DNA from: Shimia abyssi
GTDB taxonomy: Bacteria > Pseudomonadota > Alphaproteobacteria > Rhodobacterales > Rhodobacteraceae
Assembly: GCF_003014475.1 (NCBI RefSeq)
Contig: NZ_PYGJ01000007.1
Coordinates: 1-64,000, forward strand
Length of the DNA: 64,000 nucleotides
Direction: 5' to 3'
Shown here: piece after piece, positions 35,865-45,460 of the stretch
Layout: the number at the start of each line of letters is the position of its first letter
Numbering within the stretch: the stretch's first letter is position 1
Made by a program: the position numbers and the translations under genes
The notes under the pieces: model-generated
What the model was told of the DNA's origin: nothing
Seen by the model: the letters and a program-made list of their open reading frames with translations, nothing else
The model's database searches: none

Positions 35865-37469
35865 ATGATTGGGGCATTGGCATTAATATCAGTTCTGGGT
35901 GGTGGCCTTGCGATGGCCGCCATAGACGATGCTCTGGCCGACACGACTGACAGTTCGCCAGACGACGATACGTTAAACGGCTCGACAGATAATGACACCC
36001 TGTTTGGCGGCGCCGGCGATGACACGATCAGTGGTGCCGGCGGAGACGATTGGTTAGTGGGTCAAGGTGGCAACGACAGCGTCAGCGGAGGTGCCGGAAA
36101 TGACACCATTGCCATGGGCGGCGACAATGATTTCTACGGTTTCGATGGAACCAATATCATTGACGAGGCGGGTGACGATCTTGTGCGCGGCGGTCGCGAC
36201 AGCGACTGGCTTCAGGACGCCTCCGGTGCAAATACTTTGTATGGCGGGCTTGGCGACGATATCATTATTGGCGCAAGCGACGGCACAGATGCCGAAGCCG
36301 ATCTTCTCGGAGCTGGGTACGGCGATGACGTGATCATTGGCGACAATGGCGACACTATCAATGGCGGTGCTGGTGACGACACATTTGGCGTATTGTTCAC
36401 CTTTGGCAACGGCTCCGATCCGGTAACAATCTCGGACTATGACGCCCACAACGAATCGCTCGCCATCGCCGTGTCTGACAACGCGGCATTCGACACGCTC
36501 GAATGGCAGGTGAACTTCAATGCCGCATCCGGCACGGCGACGGTTGAGATCTGGGGTATGCGCGGCACTGAGGCAGTGACAGCAGAAACTGCGATTGTCT
36601 TGCAGAACATGACAGCCGAAACTGCGGCGGCAGTCTCCCTGACACTGGCGGACAGCCTCGATGACCTTACCCCAGCAGACGATGGCCCCCAACATCTGGG
36701 CCGGTCTGATGATACATTTACCGGCACACCAGCCGATGAAGACATCCGGGGCATGGAAGGCAACGACACCCTGAACGGTGGCGCGGGCTCTGACACGCTC
36801 GTCGGGGGCGACGGCAATGACAACCTCTCTGGTGATGACGGCGACGACCGCCTCGTCGGCAACTCCGGGAACGACACCGCATCCGGCGGGGCCGGACAGG
36901 ACACGGTTACACTGGGCGAAGGCAACGATGTCTATGGGCTTGACGTCACCACGCCCACCTCAGAAGGCGGCGACGACATTGTTCGTGGCGGTCGCGGGGA
37001 TGACTGGCTTCAGGATGCCGACGGCGCTGACACGCTCTATGGCGGCCTTAACGACGATACCGTGATCGGCGCCAGCGAAACCGGGGCCGATGCCATGGCC
37101 GACCTTTTGAGTGGCGGTTATGGCGACGACCTCGTGATTGGCGACAATGGCGACACTATGACCGGGGGCGAAGGTGATGACGATTTCGGCGTCGGCTTTA
37201 CCTTTGGCGCAGGGGTTGACCCGGTGACAATCACCGATCTTGATGCCGCACAGGAAACCATCACAATCGGCGTCACGGATGATATGACCCTGAGTTCCAT
37301 GGACTGGTCGGTCAATTTCGATCCGCAATCAGGCATCGCCGTGATCGATATATGGGGCGCCGAAGACACGGACGGCACCATGACAATCCTGCCTGCCGAA
37401 ACCGCCATCATGCTGCAAAATATGACCACTGCCGATGTGGCCAACCTGTCCATAGCGTTCAGCTACTAG
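35865..37469 (+). CDS. RTX-type calcium-binding repeat protein with two tandem modules
   Basis: The 534-aa acidic protein starts with a hydrophobic leader (MIGALALISVLGGGLAMAA) and then consists of glycine/aspartate nonapeptides of the GGAGDDT type, which form calcium-loaded beta rolls. Two long modules of about 230-250 residues, roughly 40-272 and 282-534, repeat the same order: nonapeptides, RGGR-x2-DWLQDA-GA-TLYGGL, DLL-x-GYGDD-IGDNGDT, then a non-RTX beta domain ending in ETAI-LQNMT. No enzyme domain is visible. It is probably surface or secreted; type I export is possible but no exporter is nearby. Confidence 0.83.
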   Translation: MIGALALISVLGGGLAMAAIDDALADTTDSSPDDDTLNGSTDNDTLFGGAGDDTISGAGGDDWLVGQGGNDSVSGGAGNDTIAMGGDNDFYGFDGTNIIDEAGDDLVRGGRDSDWLQDASGANTLYGGLGDDIIIGASDGTDAEADLLGAGYGDDVIIGDNGDTINGGAGDDTFGVLFTFGNGSDPVTISDYDAHNESLAIAVSDNAAFDTLEWQVNFNAASGTATVEIWGMRGTEAVTAETAIVLQNMTAETAAAVSLTLADSLDDLTPADDGPQHLGRSDDTFTGTPADEDIRGMEGNDTLNGGAGSDTLVGGDGNDNLSGDDGDDRLVGNSGNDTASGGAGQDTVTLGEGNDVYGLDVTTPTSEGGDDIVRGGRGDDWLQDADGADTLYGGLNDDTVIGASETGADAMADLLSGGYGDDLVIGDNGDTMTGGEGDDDFGVGFTFGAGVDPVTITDLDAAQETITIGVTDDMTLSSMDWSVNFDPQSGIAVIDIWGAEDTDGTMTILPAETAIMLQNMTTADVANLSIAFSY

Positions 37470-37596
37470 AGTCATACTTCGGCAAACCTGCGACTTGGGC
37501 TTGCCGGATTACGCACATGACGTGTTCACGGGCTGCGTGTTAAAACTCCACCACTGTCGCTAGGTTAACCGGGAGCCCCCTTCTCGGAGAAATGCC

Positions 37597-38394
37597 ATGT
37601 CTGACCGATTGCCCACCTATTTCATCTCTCATGGCGGTGGCCCTTGGCCCTGGGTGCCCGAAATGGCGGCCGAGTTTGCACCTCTGGCCGAGGCGCTCTC
37701 ACTCATGCCGCATCAGATCAGTCAACGTCCCAAGGCAGTGCTGATGATCTCCGGGCATTGCGAAAAAGACGACTTTGCCGTCATGTCCTCACCCAATCCC
37801 CCTATGGTCTATGACTATTATAACTTCCCACCCCACACATACGAGGTGACGTATCCAGCGCCGGGCGACCCGGCCCTTGCTGCGCGCGTATCAAACATGA
37901 TCACCGCCGCCGGACTGCCCAGCAGCCTCGATCCTGAAATGGGGTATGACCACGGTACTTTTGTGCCAATGGCCGTCATGTACCCAGAGGCTGACATTCC
38001 CCTCATTCAAGTTTCCATGCGCCATAACTATAACCCAACCGAACATTTCGCCCTTGGACGCGCGTTGGATCCACTGCGCAACGAGGGTGTGCTCATCGTT
38101 GGATCTGGCCTCAGCTATCACAATCTGCGCCTCTTCAGCCCCGAAGCACGCGAACCATCGCACGCTTTCGACACTTGGCTCGCCGCGACACTAGCCCGCC
38201 CTGCGCCTGAGCGCACTCAGGCACTACTTGACTGGGAAACCGCCCCCTCTGCGCGGGTCTGCCACGCCAAGGAGGACCACTTCGTGCCAATCTTCGCCGC
38301 CCTCGGCGCCGCCGAAGGGGAACCGGCCACACGGGTTTACCACCAGACGGGCATTCGCGGCGGCGTCACTGCCTCCAGCTACCGATTTGGATAA
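37597..38394 (+). CDS. Class III extradiol dioxygenase family protein (YgiD/DODA type)
   Basis: The 265-aa protein has the metal ligands of the LigB-like DOPA-dioxygenase group: His in FISHGGGPW, His in MISGHCEKD, GYDHGTFVP and SGLSYHNLR. Members open catechol rings; E. coli YgiD is a 4,5-DOPA dioxygenase. The natural substrate here is unknown. The ATG is preceded by GGAGAA. It lies upstream of aroC in the same direction, possibly read together. Confidence 0.88.
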   Translation: MSDRLPTYFISHGGGPWPWVPEMAAEFAPLAEALSLMPHQISQRPKAVLMISGHCEKDDFAVMSSPNPPMVYDYYNFPPHTYEVTYPAPGDPALAARVSNMITAAGLPSSLDPEMGYDHGTFVPMAVMYPEADIPLIQVSMRHNYNPTEHFALGRALDPLRNEGVLIVGSGLSYHNLRLFSPEAREPSHAFDTWLAATLARPAPERTQALLDWETAPSARVCHAKEDHFVPIFAALGAAEGEPATRVYHQTGIRGGVTASSYRFG

Positions 38395-38456
38395 GCTCTT
38401 GAGGAAATCGTGACCGCCCGCTAGACCGACGCGGAGTTTTCAGGAGTCCGCCCGTC

Positions 38457-39560
38457 ATGTCGATGAACAGCTTTGGCCACCTTTTCCGCGTCACCACTTG
38501 GGGCGAAAGCCACGGCCCCGCGCTTGGCGCGACAGTTGATGGCTGCCCTCCGGGTGTGCCAATTGAGCCGGAAATGCTGCAAATCTGGCTCGACAAACGC
38601 CGCCCCGGTCAGAACAAGAACATGACCCAGCGCAACGAACCGGACGCCGTGAAAATCCTGTCCGGGGTGTTCGAAGGCCAGTCGACCGGCACGCCCATTC
38701 AACTGATGATCGAAAACACCGACCAGCGCAGCCGCGACTATGGCGACATCTCCGAAACTTTCCGCCCGGGTCACGCCGATATCACCTATTGGCAGAAATA
38801 CGGCATCCGCGATTATCGCGGCGGCGGGCGCTCATCTGCCCGCGAAACCGCGTCCCGCGTCGCCGCAGGCGGTGTAGCGCGCGAAGCCATCAAAGCGATC
38901 GCACCCGGCGTCGAAATCAAGGGCTACATGGTTGCCATGGGCGAAATGGAAATCGATCGCAGCCAGTTTGACTGGGACGCCATCGACCAAAACGATTTCT
39001 GGATTCCCCAAGGGTCAGAGATCGCTCAGGACTGGGAAAACTACCTTCAAGACCTGCGTAAATCCCACGATTCCGTCGGCGCGATCGTCGAAGTTGTTGC
39101 GCGCGGCGTGCCTGCCGGGATCGGCGCGCCCGTCTATAACAAACTCGACACCGACCTGGCCGCCGCGATGATGTCGATCAACGCTGTAAAGGGCGTGGAA
39201 ATCGGCGAAGGCATGTCCGCCGCCCGCCTCCGAGGTACCGACAACGCAGACGAAATCTTCATGGGCGCAAACGGCCCTGAATACGGTTCAAACCATGCCG
39301 GTGGCATCTTGGGCGGCATCTCCACAGGTCAAGACCTCGTGGTGCGTTTTGCCGTGAAACCCACCTCGTCAATCCTCAGTCCGCGCCGCTCGATCCGCAA
39401 GGACGGGACCCCGATCGAAGTGATCACCAAAGGTCGCCATGACCCCTGCGTCGGTATCCGCGCTGTTCCCGTGGGCGAGGCGATGATGGCCTGCGTTGTG
39501 CTCGATCACCTGCTCCTGCATCGCGGTCAGGTTGGGGCGAACCGGGGTCATATTGGATAA
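38457..39560 (+). CDS. aroC: Chorismate synthase
   Basis: The 367-aa enzyme makes chorismate, the last common step to aromatic amino acids, with reduced FMN. The N-terminus [20 protein letters not shown], the loop [20 protein letters not shown] and [15 protein letters not shown] are family signatures. An AGGAG ribosome site lies upstream. The HD-domain gene begins inside its last codons, so the two are coupled. Confidence 0.97.
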   Translation: MSMNSFGHLFRVTTWGESHGPALGATVDGCPPGVPIEPEMLQIWLDKRRPGQNKNMTQRNEPDAVKILSGVFEGQSTGTPIQLMIENTDQRSRDYGDISETFRPGHADITYWQKYGIRDYRGGGRSSARETASRVAAGGVAREAIKAIAPGVEIKGYMVAMGEMEIDRSQFDWDAIDQNDFWIPQGSEIAQDWENYLQDLRKSHDSVGAIVEVVARGVPAGIGAPVYNKLDTDLAAAMMSINAVKGVEIGEGMSAARLRGTDNADEIFMGANGPEYGSNHAGGILGGISTGQDLVVRFAVKPTSSILSPRRSIRKDGTPIEVITKGRHDPCVGIRAVPVGEAMMACVVLDHLLLHRGQVGANRGHIG

Positions 39561-40215
39561 GCTGCGCACAGAACTACGCGCGCATGTCACCGCGCGCATG
39601 TCTCAAGACGCCGCGCATGACCTCGCCCATCTTGACCGGGTCTGGACCAACGCAAGCCGCATTGCGGACACGGAAACCGACGTCAACCTGACCGTTCTGG
39701 TCAGCGCGGCCTATCTGCACGACCTGGTCAACCTGCCCAAAGACGCGCCCAACCGCGCAACTGCCTCCCACCTCGCCGCACAAGAGGCCACGCCTATTCT
39801 ACAGCGCCTTGGCCTGTCCGCCGCCGACATTACCGCCGCTCAACACGCCATCACCGCCCACAGCTTTTCCGCCGGCATCTTGCCTGAAACTATCGAGGCA
39901 AAGATCCTGCGTGATGCTGACCGGCTCGACGCGCTCGGGGCCATTGGCATCGCGCGCTGCTTCGCTGTCTCAGCCAAGCTTGACCGCGCCTTCTATGACC
40001 CCGACGATCCCTTCGCAATGTCCCGCGCCCCTGACGATGGCCAGTTCGCCATGGATCATTGGCCGATCAAGCTTTTGCGGCTCCCCGAAGACATGCTCAC
40101 TACGACCGGCCGCGCCATAGCCAAAGAGCGGCTTGCGACTATGGTGCAATTTGCACAGGCTTGGGCCACGGAAATCAACGCTCCTTTCCCGCGAAACTGG
40201 TTCTCGCCCGAATAG
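39553..40215 (+). CDS. HD-domain metal-dependent phosphohydrolase
   Basis: The 220-aa protein has the HD-superfamily ligands: His in [10 protein letters not shown], the His-Asp pair in [12 protein letters not shown] and a late Asp in [13 protein letters not shown]. This is the YedJ-like layout; the substrate, probably a nucleotide, is unknown. I start it at the TTG at 39553, which overlaps the aroC stop by 8 nt and follows GGGG. A longer frame from 39496 lies wholly inside aroC. Confidence 0.85.
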   Translation: MDKLRTELRAHVTARMSQDAAHDLAHLDRVWTNASRIADTETDVNLTVLVSAAYLHDLVNLPKDAPNRATASHLAAQEATPILQRLGLSAADITAAQHAITAHSFSAGILPETIEAKILRDADRLDALGAIGIARCFAVSAKLDRAFYDPDDPFAMSRAPDDGQFAMDHWPIKLLRLPEDMLTTTGRAIAKERLATMVQFAQAWATEINAPFPRNWFSPE

Positions 40216-40385
40216 TTTTCTGCACCTGCAAAAAAAGTCACCCGGAGACTGGCCAAAATGTCCCTGTGGTGAAATGTAAGCCGCGTCAGCCAACGCCGAT
40301 TCGGTCTCATCCAACATTCGTTGATTCGAACACCGGCGCCGCGACTCAGATCCAATACCTAACGGTGCACCGACAGAGGAAACCC

Positions 40386-40874
40386 ATGAGTCTGACCTGC
40401 TTTGATGTGATGGTCCCAAGTGACAAGCAGAAAACCATTCTGCCAGACGAGAGCATCGCCACCGCATTCAACATCATCAAGGACAGCCGCGCGCGCTTTT
40501 TGCCCGTCGTTGAACAGGATGGCACCTATGTGGGCGTGTTCACCGCGCCGACCTTGCTAAAGCTCATCTTGCCCAAGGCGGCGACCATTGGCCTGAACGA
40601 TGAGGCCGGGCGCGTCCCGATAGAATCGCTTGGCTTCATGAACCTGACGCATGGCGATTTCGAGCAACAGCTCGACCGCCTCAAGCACGAGACCGTGCGC
40701 GATAATATGTCCAGGCCGGTCAATATTCCGGTGGCCGCGCCCGATACCCCCGTGATGGAAGGCATCTTCCTGATCTACAAATTCAAACGCCACGTGATCC
40801 TTGTTGAGCCTGACACAAACCGCTTCGTCGGAACTGTTAGCGCAAACTCCCTTCTTGATCGCGCGCTCGGCTAA
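40386..40874 (+). CDS. CBS-domain protein
   Basis: The 162-aa protein is a pair of CBS domains: TCFDVMVPSDKQKTI with DSRARFLPVVEQDGTYVGVFT, then NMSRPVNIPVAAPD with KRHVILVEPDTNRFVGTVS. CBS pairs bind adenine nucleotides and gate partner proteins. AGAGGAAA gives a good ribosome site; an upstream frame back to 40059 lies in non-homologous sequence. It ends 24 nt before the ArsB/NhaD transporter, so it could regulate that carrier. Confidence 0.87.
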   Translation: MSLTCFDVMVPSDKQKTILPDESIATAFNIIKDSRARFLPVVEQDGTYVGVFTAPTLLKLILPKAATIGLNDEAGRVPIESLGFMNLTHGDFEQQLDRLKHETVRDNMSRPVNIPVAAPDTPVMEGIFLIYKFKRHVILVEPDTNRFVGTVSANSLLDRALG

Positions 40875-40898
40875 CCCTCCAAATACCGGACTAAAATC

Positions 40899-42260
40899 TT
40901 GGCAGACCATTCCACGTCGCACGGAGACACGTTCTCCGTCCCCCAGCTATTGGGCATTGATCCGATCTGGATCGCCACTGGCATTCTCATCGCAGTCTAC
41001 GCGGTCCTGATCACCGAAAAGGTAAACCGCGCCATCCTCGCGATGCTGGGCGCATCACTCATGGTTCTCTTTGGGATCATCACCCAGCAACAGGCGGTCG
41101 ACGGCGTCGACGCCAACACGCTCGCGCTATTGATCGGTATGATGGTGATTGTTGGCATCACTTCAAAATGCGGGTTGTTCCAATACGTGGCGATTAAGGC
41201 CGCCAAGGCGGTCAAGGCTAACCCAACCGGCATTCTGATCATGCTCACGCTGATCACCGCCGTGTTCTCGGCCCTTCTCGACAACGTCACGACTGTGCTG
41301 CTGATCGCGCCGATCACCTTGCTGATCACCGAAGCGCTCGAAACCCGCGTGTTTCCCTTTTTCATCGCAGAAATCCTGGCCTCAAATGTGGGCGGCACGG
41401 CCACGCTTATTGGTGATCCGCCCAACATCATCATCGGCTCCGCCGCCGACCTCAGTTTCAACCAATTTGTCGTGAACCTCGCCCCGATCTCTGCAATCTG
41501 TCTCGTCGTCCTGACCGGCATCATCTACCTGATGAACCGCAAGGAACTGGCCAGCATTCCCAAGTCCGCCAGCGAACGCATCATGGGCTTCAACGAATCC
41601 GAGGCGATCACTGACGTGGTCCTGATGATCAAATCCCTTGGTGTTCTCGCACTTGTCCTCGCCGGTTTCATCTTGGGCCACGGCCATGGCATCCAGCCGG
41701 GCACCTCAGCGCTGGCAGGTGCGGCGCTGCTAATGCTCTTGGCCTATGGGCATCAGACAGGCGAGGACCAATCTGAATCCGTGCACCACATCTTTGGCGA
41801 AGTGGAATGGATCACGATCTTCTTTTTCGGCGGCCTCTTTGTGATCGTCGCTGGGGTTGAACATGTCGGGTTGTTGGCATTCTTTGGCGAAAAGGTGCTC
41901 GAACTGACCCAAGGCGACATGATGTGGACCGCGTTCTTCATCTTCTGGGCGTCGGGCATCCTGTCAGCCATCCTCGACAACATCCCCTTCGTGGCCACTA
42001 TGATCCCGCTGATCGAATCCACCGCCGAAACCTTTGGCGGCAAGGACGCGATAGAGCCGCTGTGGTGGTCGCTCGCGCTAGGCGCGTGTCTTGGCGGGAA
42101 TGGCACTTTGCTGGGCGCCAGCGCTAACCTTACAGTGGCCGCGTTTGCTGAAAAAGCGAAACAGCCCATCGGCTTTATCGCCTTCGCAAAAATCGCCTTC
42201 CCCATCATGATACTCACCCTCATGATCGCAAACGTCTACATCTGGCTGCGCTATTTCTAA
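40899..42260 (+). CDS. ArsB/NhaD-family anion or sodium/proton transporter
   Basis: The 453-aa inner-membrane protein has about eleven hydrophobic segments. It shows the repeated ion-transporter signature SALLDNVTTVLLIAP and SAILDNIPFVATMIP, plus ASNVGGTATLIGDPPNIIIGSAA and CLGGNGTLLGASANLT. These match the ArsB/NhaD superfamily; the ion cannot be told from sequence. The start is the TTG at 40899, because no ATG or GTG exists before the first helix. A CBS-domain gene precedes it. Confidence 0.88.
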   Translation: MADHSTSHGDTFSVPQLLGIDPIWIATGILIAVYAVLITEKVNRAILAMLGASLMVLFGIITQQQAVDGVDANTLALLIGMMVIVGITSKCGLFQYVAIKAAKAVKANPTGILIMLTLITAVFSALLDNVTTVLLIAPITLLITEALETRVFPFFIAEILASNVGGTATLIGDPPNIIIGSAADLSFNQFVVNLAPISAICLVVLTGIIYLMNRKELASIPKSASERIMGFNESEAITDVVLMIKSLGVLALVLAGFILGHGHGIQPGTSALAGAALLMLLAYGHQTGEDQSESVHHIFGEVEWITIFFFGGLFVIVAGVEHVGLLAFFGEKVLELTQGDMMWTAFFIFWASGILSAILDNIPFVATMIPLIESTAETFGGKDAIEPLWWSLALGACLGGNGTLLGASANLTVAAFAEKAKQPIGFIAFAKIAFPIMILTLMIANVYIWLRYF

Positions 42261-42292
42261 AGCAGCTATGCAATCGCTATTTGCGACCCTCT

Positions 42293-42316
42293 CAGCCAGT
42301 GCAAACGCACTGGCTG
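42293..42316 (+). terminator. Hairpin after the ArsB/NhaD gene
   Basis: CAGCCAGTGC and GCACTGGCTG form a perfect 10-bp stem with an AAAC loop 32 nt past the transporter stop. It has no T run, so it is a stabiliser or weak terminator. Confidence 0.5.
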
Positions 42317-42334
42317 GGGCATGTGCTTCTTCTG

Positions 42335-44329
42335 CTAAGGCGCACATATCTTGGGATTGAACAGGTCAAAACCTATCTGATCGCCGCACAGAATTTGCCA
42401 GACTTCGTAATCGGTAAAATACCCGGTGTGACCACCCGGATTGACCGGCATGTCTCTTCTCTCATCGATCAGCCCGCCATCAATTCGGGTTCCGACAAAA
42501 TCGTCCTCACGAAAGATGTTAAACCACGCCGCATTGAGCGCTCCTGAATCCACCGTAAACATCTCGGGAAAGTACCTTTGGTAGATATGTGTCACTGGGC
42601 ACCCCATCGTGATCAACGTTACCGGTCGCCCTTTTATCCGTCGTTGCACACGCGGATCCGCAAGCATCTGGGTCGCGATCACAGTGCCTTGAGAATGGGA
42701 GATAACGGTGATGTGGTCCGCTGAAAAAACCGACAATGCATAATAAAGCGTCCGGTAGAACCGTTCATTGATGGCTGTCCGATCTGGATAATTTGCTTGC
42801 CGAGCAGGCAGCTCCTTTGCGAGGTAACAACGCTTGCGAATGGCATAAGTCACGATATCGCGCCCTACGCCCAATCCAGCCGAAACGATGTAGGAAAACC
42901 GGTAAAGCATCGCCGCCACGGTCAACGCAATTAATGCGATGGCGCCCTGATGGGACTCAAGGAATTTCAAAAACGCACCAGCAACGCTACAGTTCTCCAA
43001 CTCTCCTTGGTTCGTTTTTTCTATTGGGCAAAAGGGATTGCCTCCGGAAAAATGATTTCCAACTTGCTGATATACCGCCACGGACATGACAACCGCCCCC
43101 AGGAGAAACACAATCTGTGCCCACCTGTTCAATACGGCTCGGTTCGTCAGGCTTGATGCTTCATGCAGTTTCTTACGCCTGATTTTGCGTATCGCGAAAA
43201 TGCAACCGCCGCACAGGACCAGTGCCGCGATCAAAACGAATGCGGCCCCCAGCGTCCCAATCGATTTACCAAGCTGATTGCCTAAAACAGCCGTCAATGC
43301 ACCGTCCGACAGCATATTGACCGAACCGACAATCTTCTCCAGACCCAGCCAAAATCCAGACATGAAAAACAGCCAAAAGGCGAGCATTCCCGAACATATA
43401 CTTGGGTAAATCCGCCGGTGCTCGCTCAACTCGTCGTCAATCCCCAATGGCAGCAATGAGGTCATGTATAAAACCAAAGTCGAAAAAACCAGCAGCGCCC
43501 AAGCCGCACCCAGCGCAAGGATCTGAAACGCAACATACTGGCCAAGTGCGGAATACTCAGAAGGCAGCACACCCTCATTCGTGGTCGCAATGCATTTTGC
43601 ACAATCCCACCACTCCAGCACCAGCGGCCCACTGATCAGCGCAGAAATGGCCGCCGTCCCCACAATCGCCGTCCCGCGCCAAAACACCCGTCGCAGATAG
43701 GTCGGGGCGCGGTTCCACTGCCTCACCCCAAATGCGGTAGCCGCGCCATAGACCCCCAGCAGCGCACAAACATATGCCGCCTTGCCCCTAAAGGCGTCGC
43801 CGGACAATTGGTCGATCATCATCGCCGCGGCCCCGAGCAACAAAAAAGCGTTTATCGCCGCCACCCCGCCAAAGAAAACCCAAGTAAAGCCATGTACCAG
43901 CAGCGCAGCCAACGTCGTTCGCTCCTTGGCCTTACCTCGCTCAATCCCCTTTCTGCGATGCGTTTGTTCGACATTGTCCATCGCCAGATAACCCAGCGCT
44001 AAAACCACCCAGATCAGATCCAGAACCGTTTTGAACGCCCCTTTGGGCGCTGGCGAACGGTCTGCCCAGAAAACTTCGGCAAACATTGCCTCATCGGCCT
44101 GATTATAAAGCTTGCGAACATTGCGCGTATGTACTTTGAACAATCGGACATTTCGGGTCGTGCCGTCAAAATTGTTCTCGGCCAGCTCGATCATATCGCG
44201 TTCGATCTGAACCGGCGGCCTTGGTTTTCCATCAAACCAAGTCGTCGCCGCGCCAACAACCTGATCAACTGTTTCGCCAGGTTTCTGTTCACCGATACCG
44301 TGAACCGTCAAAATAAGATGCCGCGCCAT
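42335..44329 (-). CDS. Membrane protein with split alpha/beta-hydrolase (lipase-like) domain
   Basis: The 664-aa protein begins LILTVHGIGEQKPGET (about 5-20), an oxyanion-type segment. It then carries a large insert with at least eight hydrophobic helices, and near 545 returns to hydrolase character with ITVISHSQGTVIATQML, holding a Ser nucleophile elbow, and PGGHTGYFTDYEVW near 632 with a likely catalytic His. So the hydrolase fold appears interrupted by a membrane domain. I use the ATG at 44329, six bases after GGAG; a GTG at 44347 is possible. Substrate unknown; a lipid is a guess. Confidence 0.72.
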   Translation of the reverse strand: MARHLILTVHGIGEQKPGETVDQVVGAATTWFDGKPRPPVQIERDMIELAENNFDGTTRNVRLFKVHTRNVRKLYNQADEAMFAEVFWADRSPAPKGAFKTVLDLIWVVLALGYLAMDNVEQTHRRKGIERGKAKERTTLAALLVHGFTWVFFGGVAAINAFLLLGAAAMMIDQLSGDAFRGKAAYVCALLGVYGAATAFGVRQWNRAPTYLRRVFWRGTAIVGTAAISALISGPLVLEWWDCAKCIATTNEGVLPSEYSALGQYVAFQILALGAAWALLVFSTLVLYMTSLLPLGIDDELSEHRRIYPSICSGMLAFWLFFMSGFWLGLEKIVGSVNMLSDGALTAVLGNQLGKSIGTLGAAFVLIAALVLCGGCIFAIRKIRRKKLHEASSLTNRAVLNRWAQIVFLLGAVVMSVAVYQQVGNHFSGGNPFCPIEKTNQGELENCSVAGAFLKFLESHQGAIALIALTVAAMLYRFSYIVSAGLGVGRDIVTYAIRKRCYLAKELPARQANYPDRTAINERFYRTLYYALSVFSADHITVISHSQGTVIATQMLADPRVQRRIKGRPVTLITMGCPVTHIYQRYFPEMFTVDSGALNAAWFNIFREDDFVGTRIDGGLIDERRDMPVNPGGHTGYFTDYEVWQILCGDQIGFDLFNPKICAP

Positions 44330-44532
44330 CCTGCGCTCCAAACTCACTAAATCAATACGTTGACCCTAGCATAAATTTGCTTCGTTTCCCACGCCCTGAA
44401 ATGGATCCCATGCAACACTCCACAATCCATGCGCGAATAGGTTTCACTTTTCGGATCAGCCTGCCACGGTCAGGTTTTGGTTAAGTTCGCGCGACATCGG
44501 CGCTCCACACCCGTTTCGTAACTCACAGCGCC

Positions 44533-45440
44533 ATGTTCGACATACTCGCCATTGCGTCACCCATTTGGCATCGCCGCCATCGGTTATGTCACCTTGCGGC
44601 GTGGATGGTTCTCGCCCGCCGACCTCAAGGGTCTTGGGCGATATGTTATGGATATCGCGTACGGGCGCTTCTGTTCTACGCGGTTGCAAGTTGCGACCGC
44701 ACCGAAATTTTCCAACCCGACGACACGGGCGATTACCTGTTCGGTACACTGGCCACAATCACACTCAGCTTTGCATGGTTCTCATGGGCAGCCACCGCCC
44801 GCCCGCTGCGCCAATGCAGTCATGGGGGTCTGTCTACCAAAATTCCAGCTTTGTCAGCTTTCCCCTGAAGCTGCTTATGTTCCCTGATATCGCAGGTGTT
44901 GTGCTGGCGCTCAATGTCACGGTCAAGAACATGATCCTCGTCCCATTCTGCCTGATCCTTATGGGACTGGTCAGGGATCAACCCGGTCTGTCACCCCTTC
45001 AACTTATTTGCCACATCATCCGGCGCCCGATGGTCATTGGCCTTTTGCTGGGATTAGCCGTTTCGATCCTGCACATCCCTATTCCCGCGTCTGCGTCCCG
45101 AATGCTCCAAATGCTAGCTGCATCCGCTTCTGCCTTGGTTCTCTTCGTGATCGTGGGTCACTCGTCGGTCTGCCTTTGCGCGGCGATTGGCGGGCGGGGC
45201 ACAGATCGCTGCGTTCAAACTGCTCCTCGCGCCCATGCAGGTCGCTGCCACCGCACTACTTTGCACGTTAATCTTCGGCTCATACCTATCGCCAAAATGC
45301 ACGTGGTCCTGATCCCTTCCACCGCCACGCCGATGTTTTCGATCTATCCTGTCCTTGCTCAAGAACAAGGTCTCCCGCGGGCAGCTTCAATCGCCATACC
45401 AATGGCCACATCAGCCGCGCTTTTCACACTTTCCACTTAG
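44533..45440 (+). pseudogene. AEC-family (auxin efflux carrier-like) transporter, multiply frameshifted
   Basis: The pieces can be read only by switching frames at least five times. MFDILAIASPI is in one frame; FGIAAIGYVTLRRGWFSPADL is in the next; LLFYAVASCDRTEIFQPDD returns; PDIAGVVLALNVTVKNMIL, LLGLAVSILHIPIP and LVLFVIVG are in the third; SLVGLPLRGDWR, AQIAAFKLLLAPMQVAA and TPMFSIYPVLAQEQG need further shifts. Laid end to end they follow the order of an AEC transporter of about 300 residues. It is a decayed gene, not a programmed product. Confidence 0.85.
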
Positions 45441-45460
45441 TTGTTTCTTCTAACCTGACA

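Noticed and set aside
35865-37469. RTX toxin or bacteriocin
   Set aside because: No acyltransferase, pore-forming or enzymatic domain and no type I exporter are present, only calcium-binding repeats.
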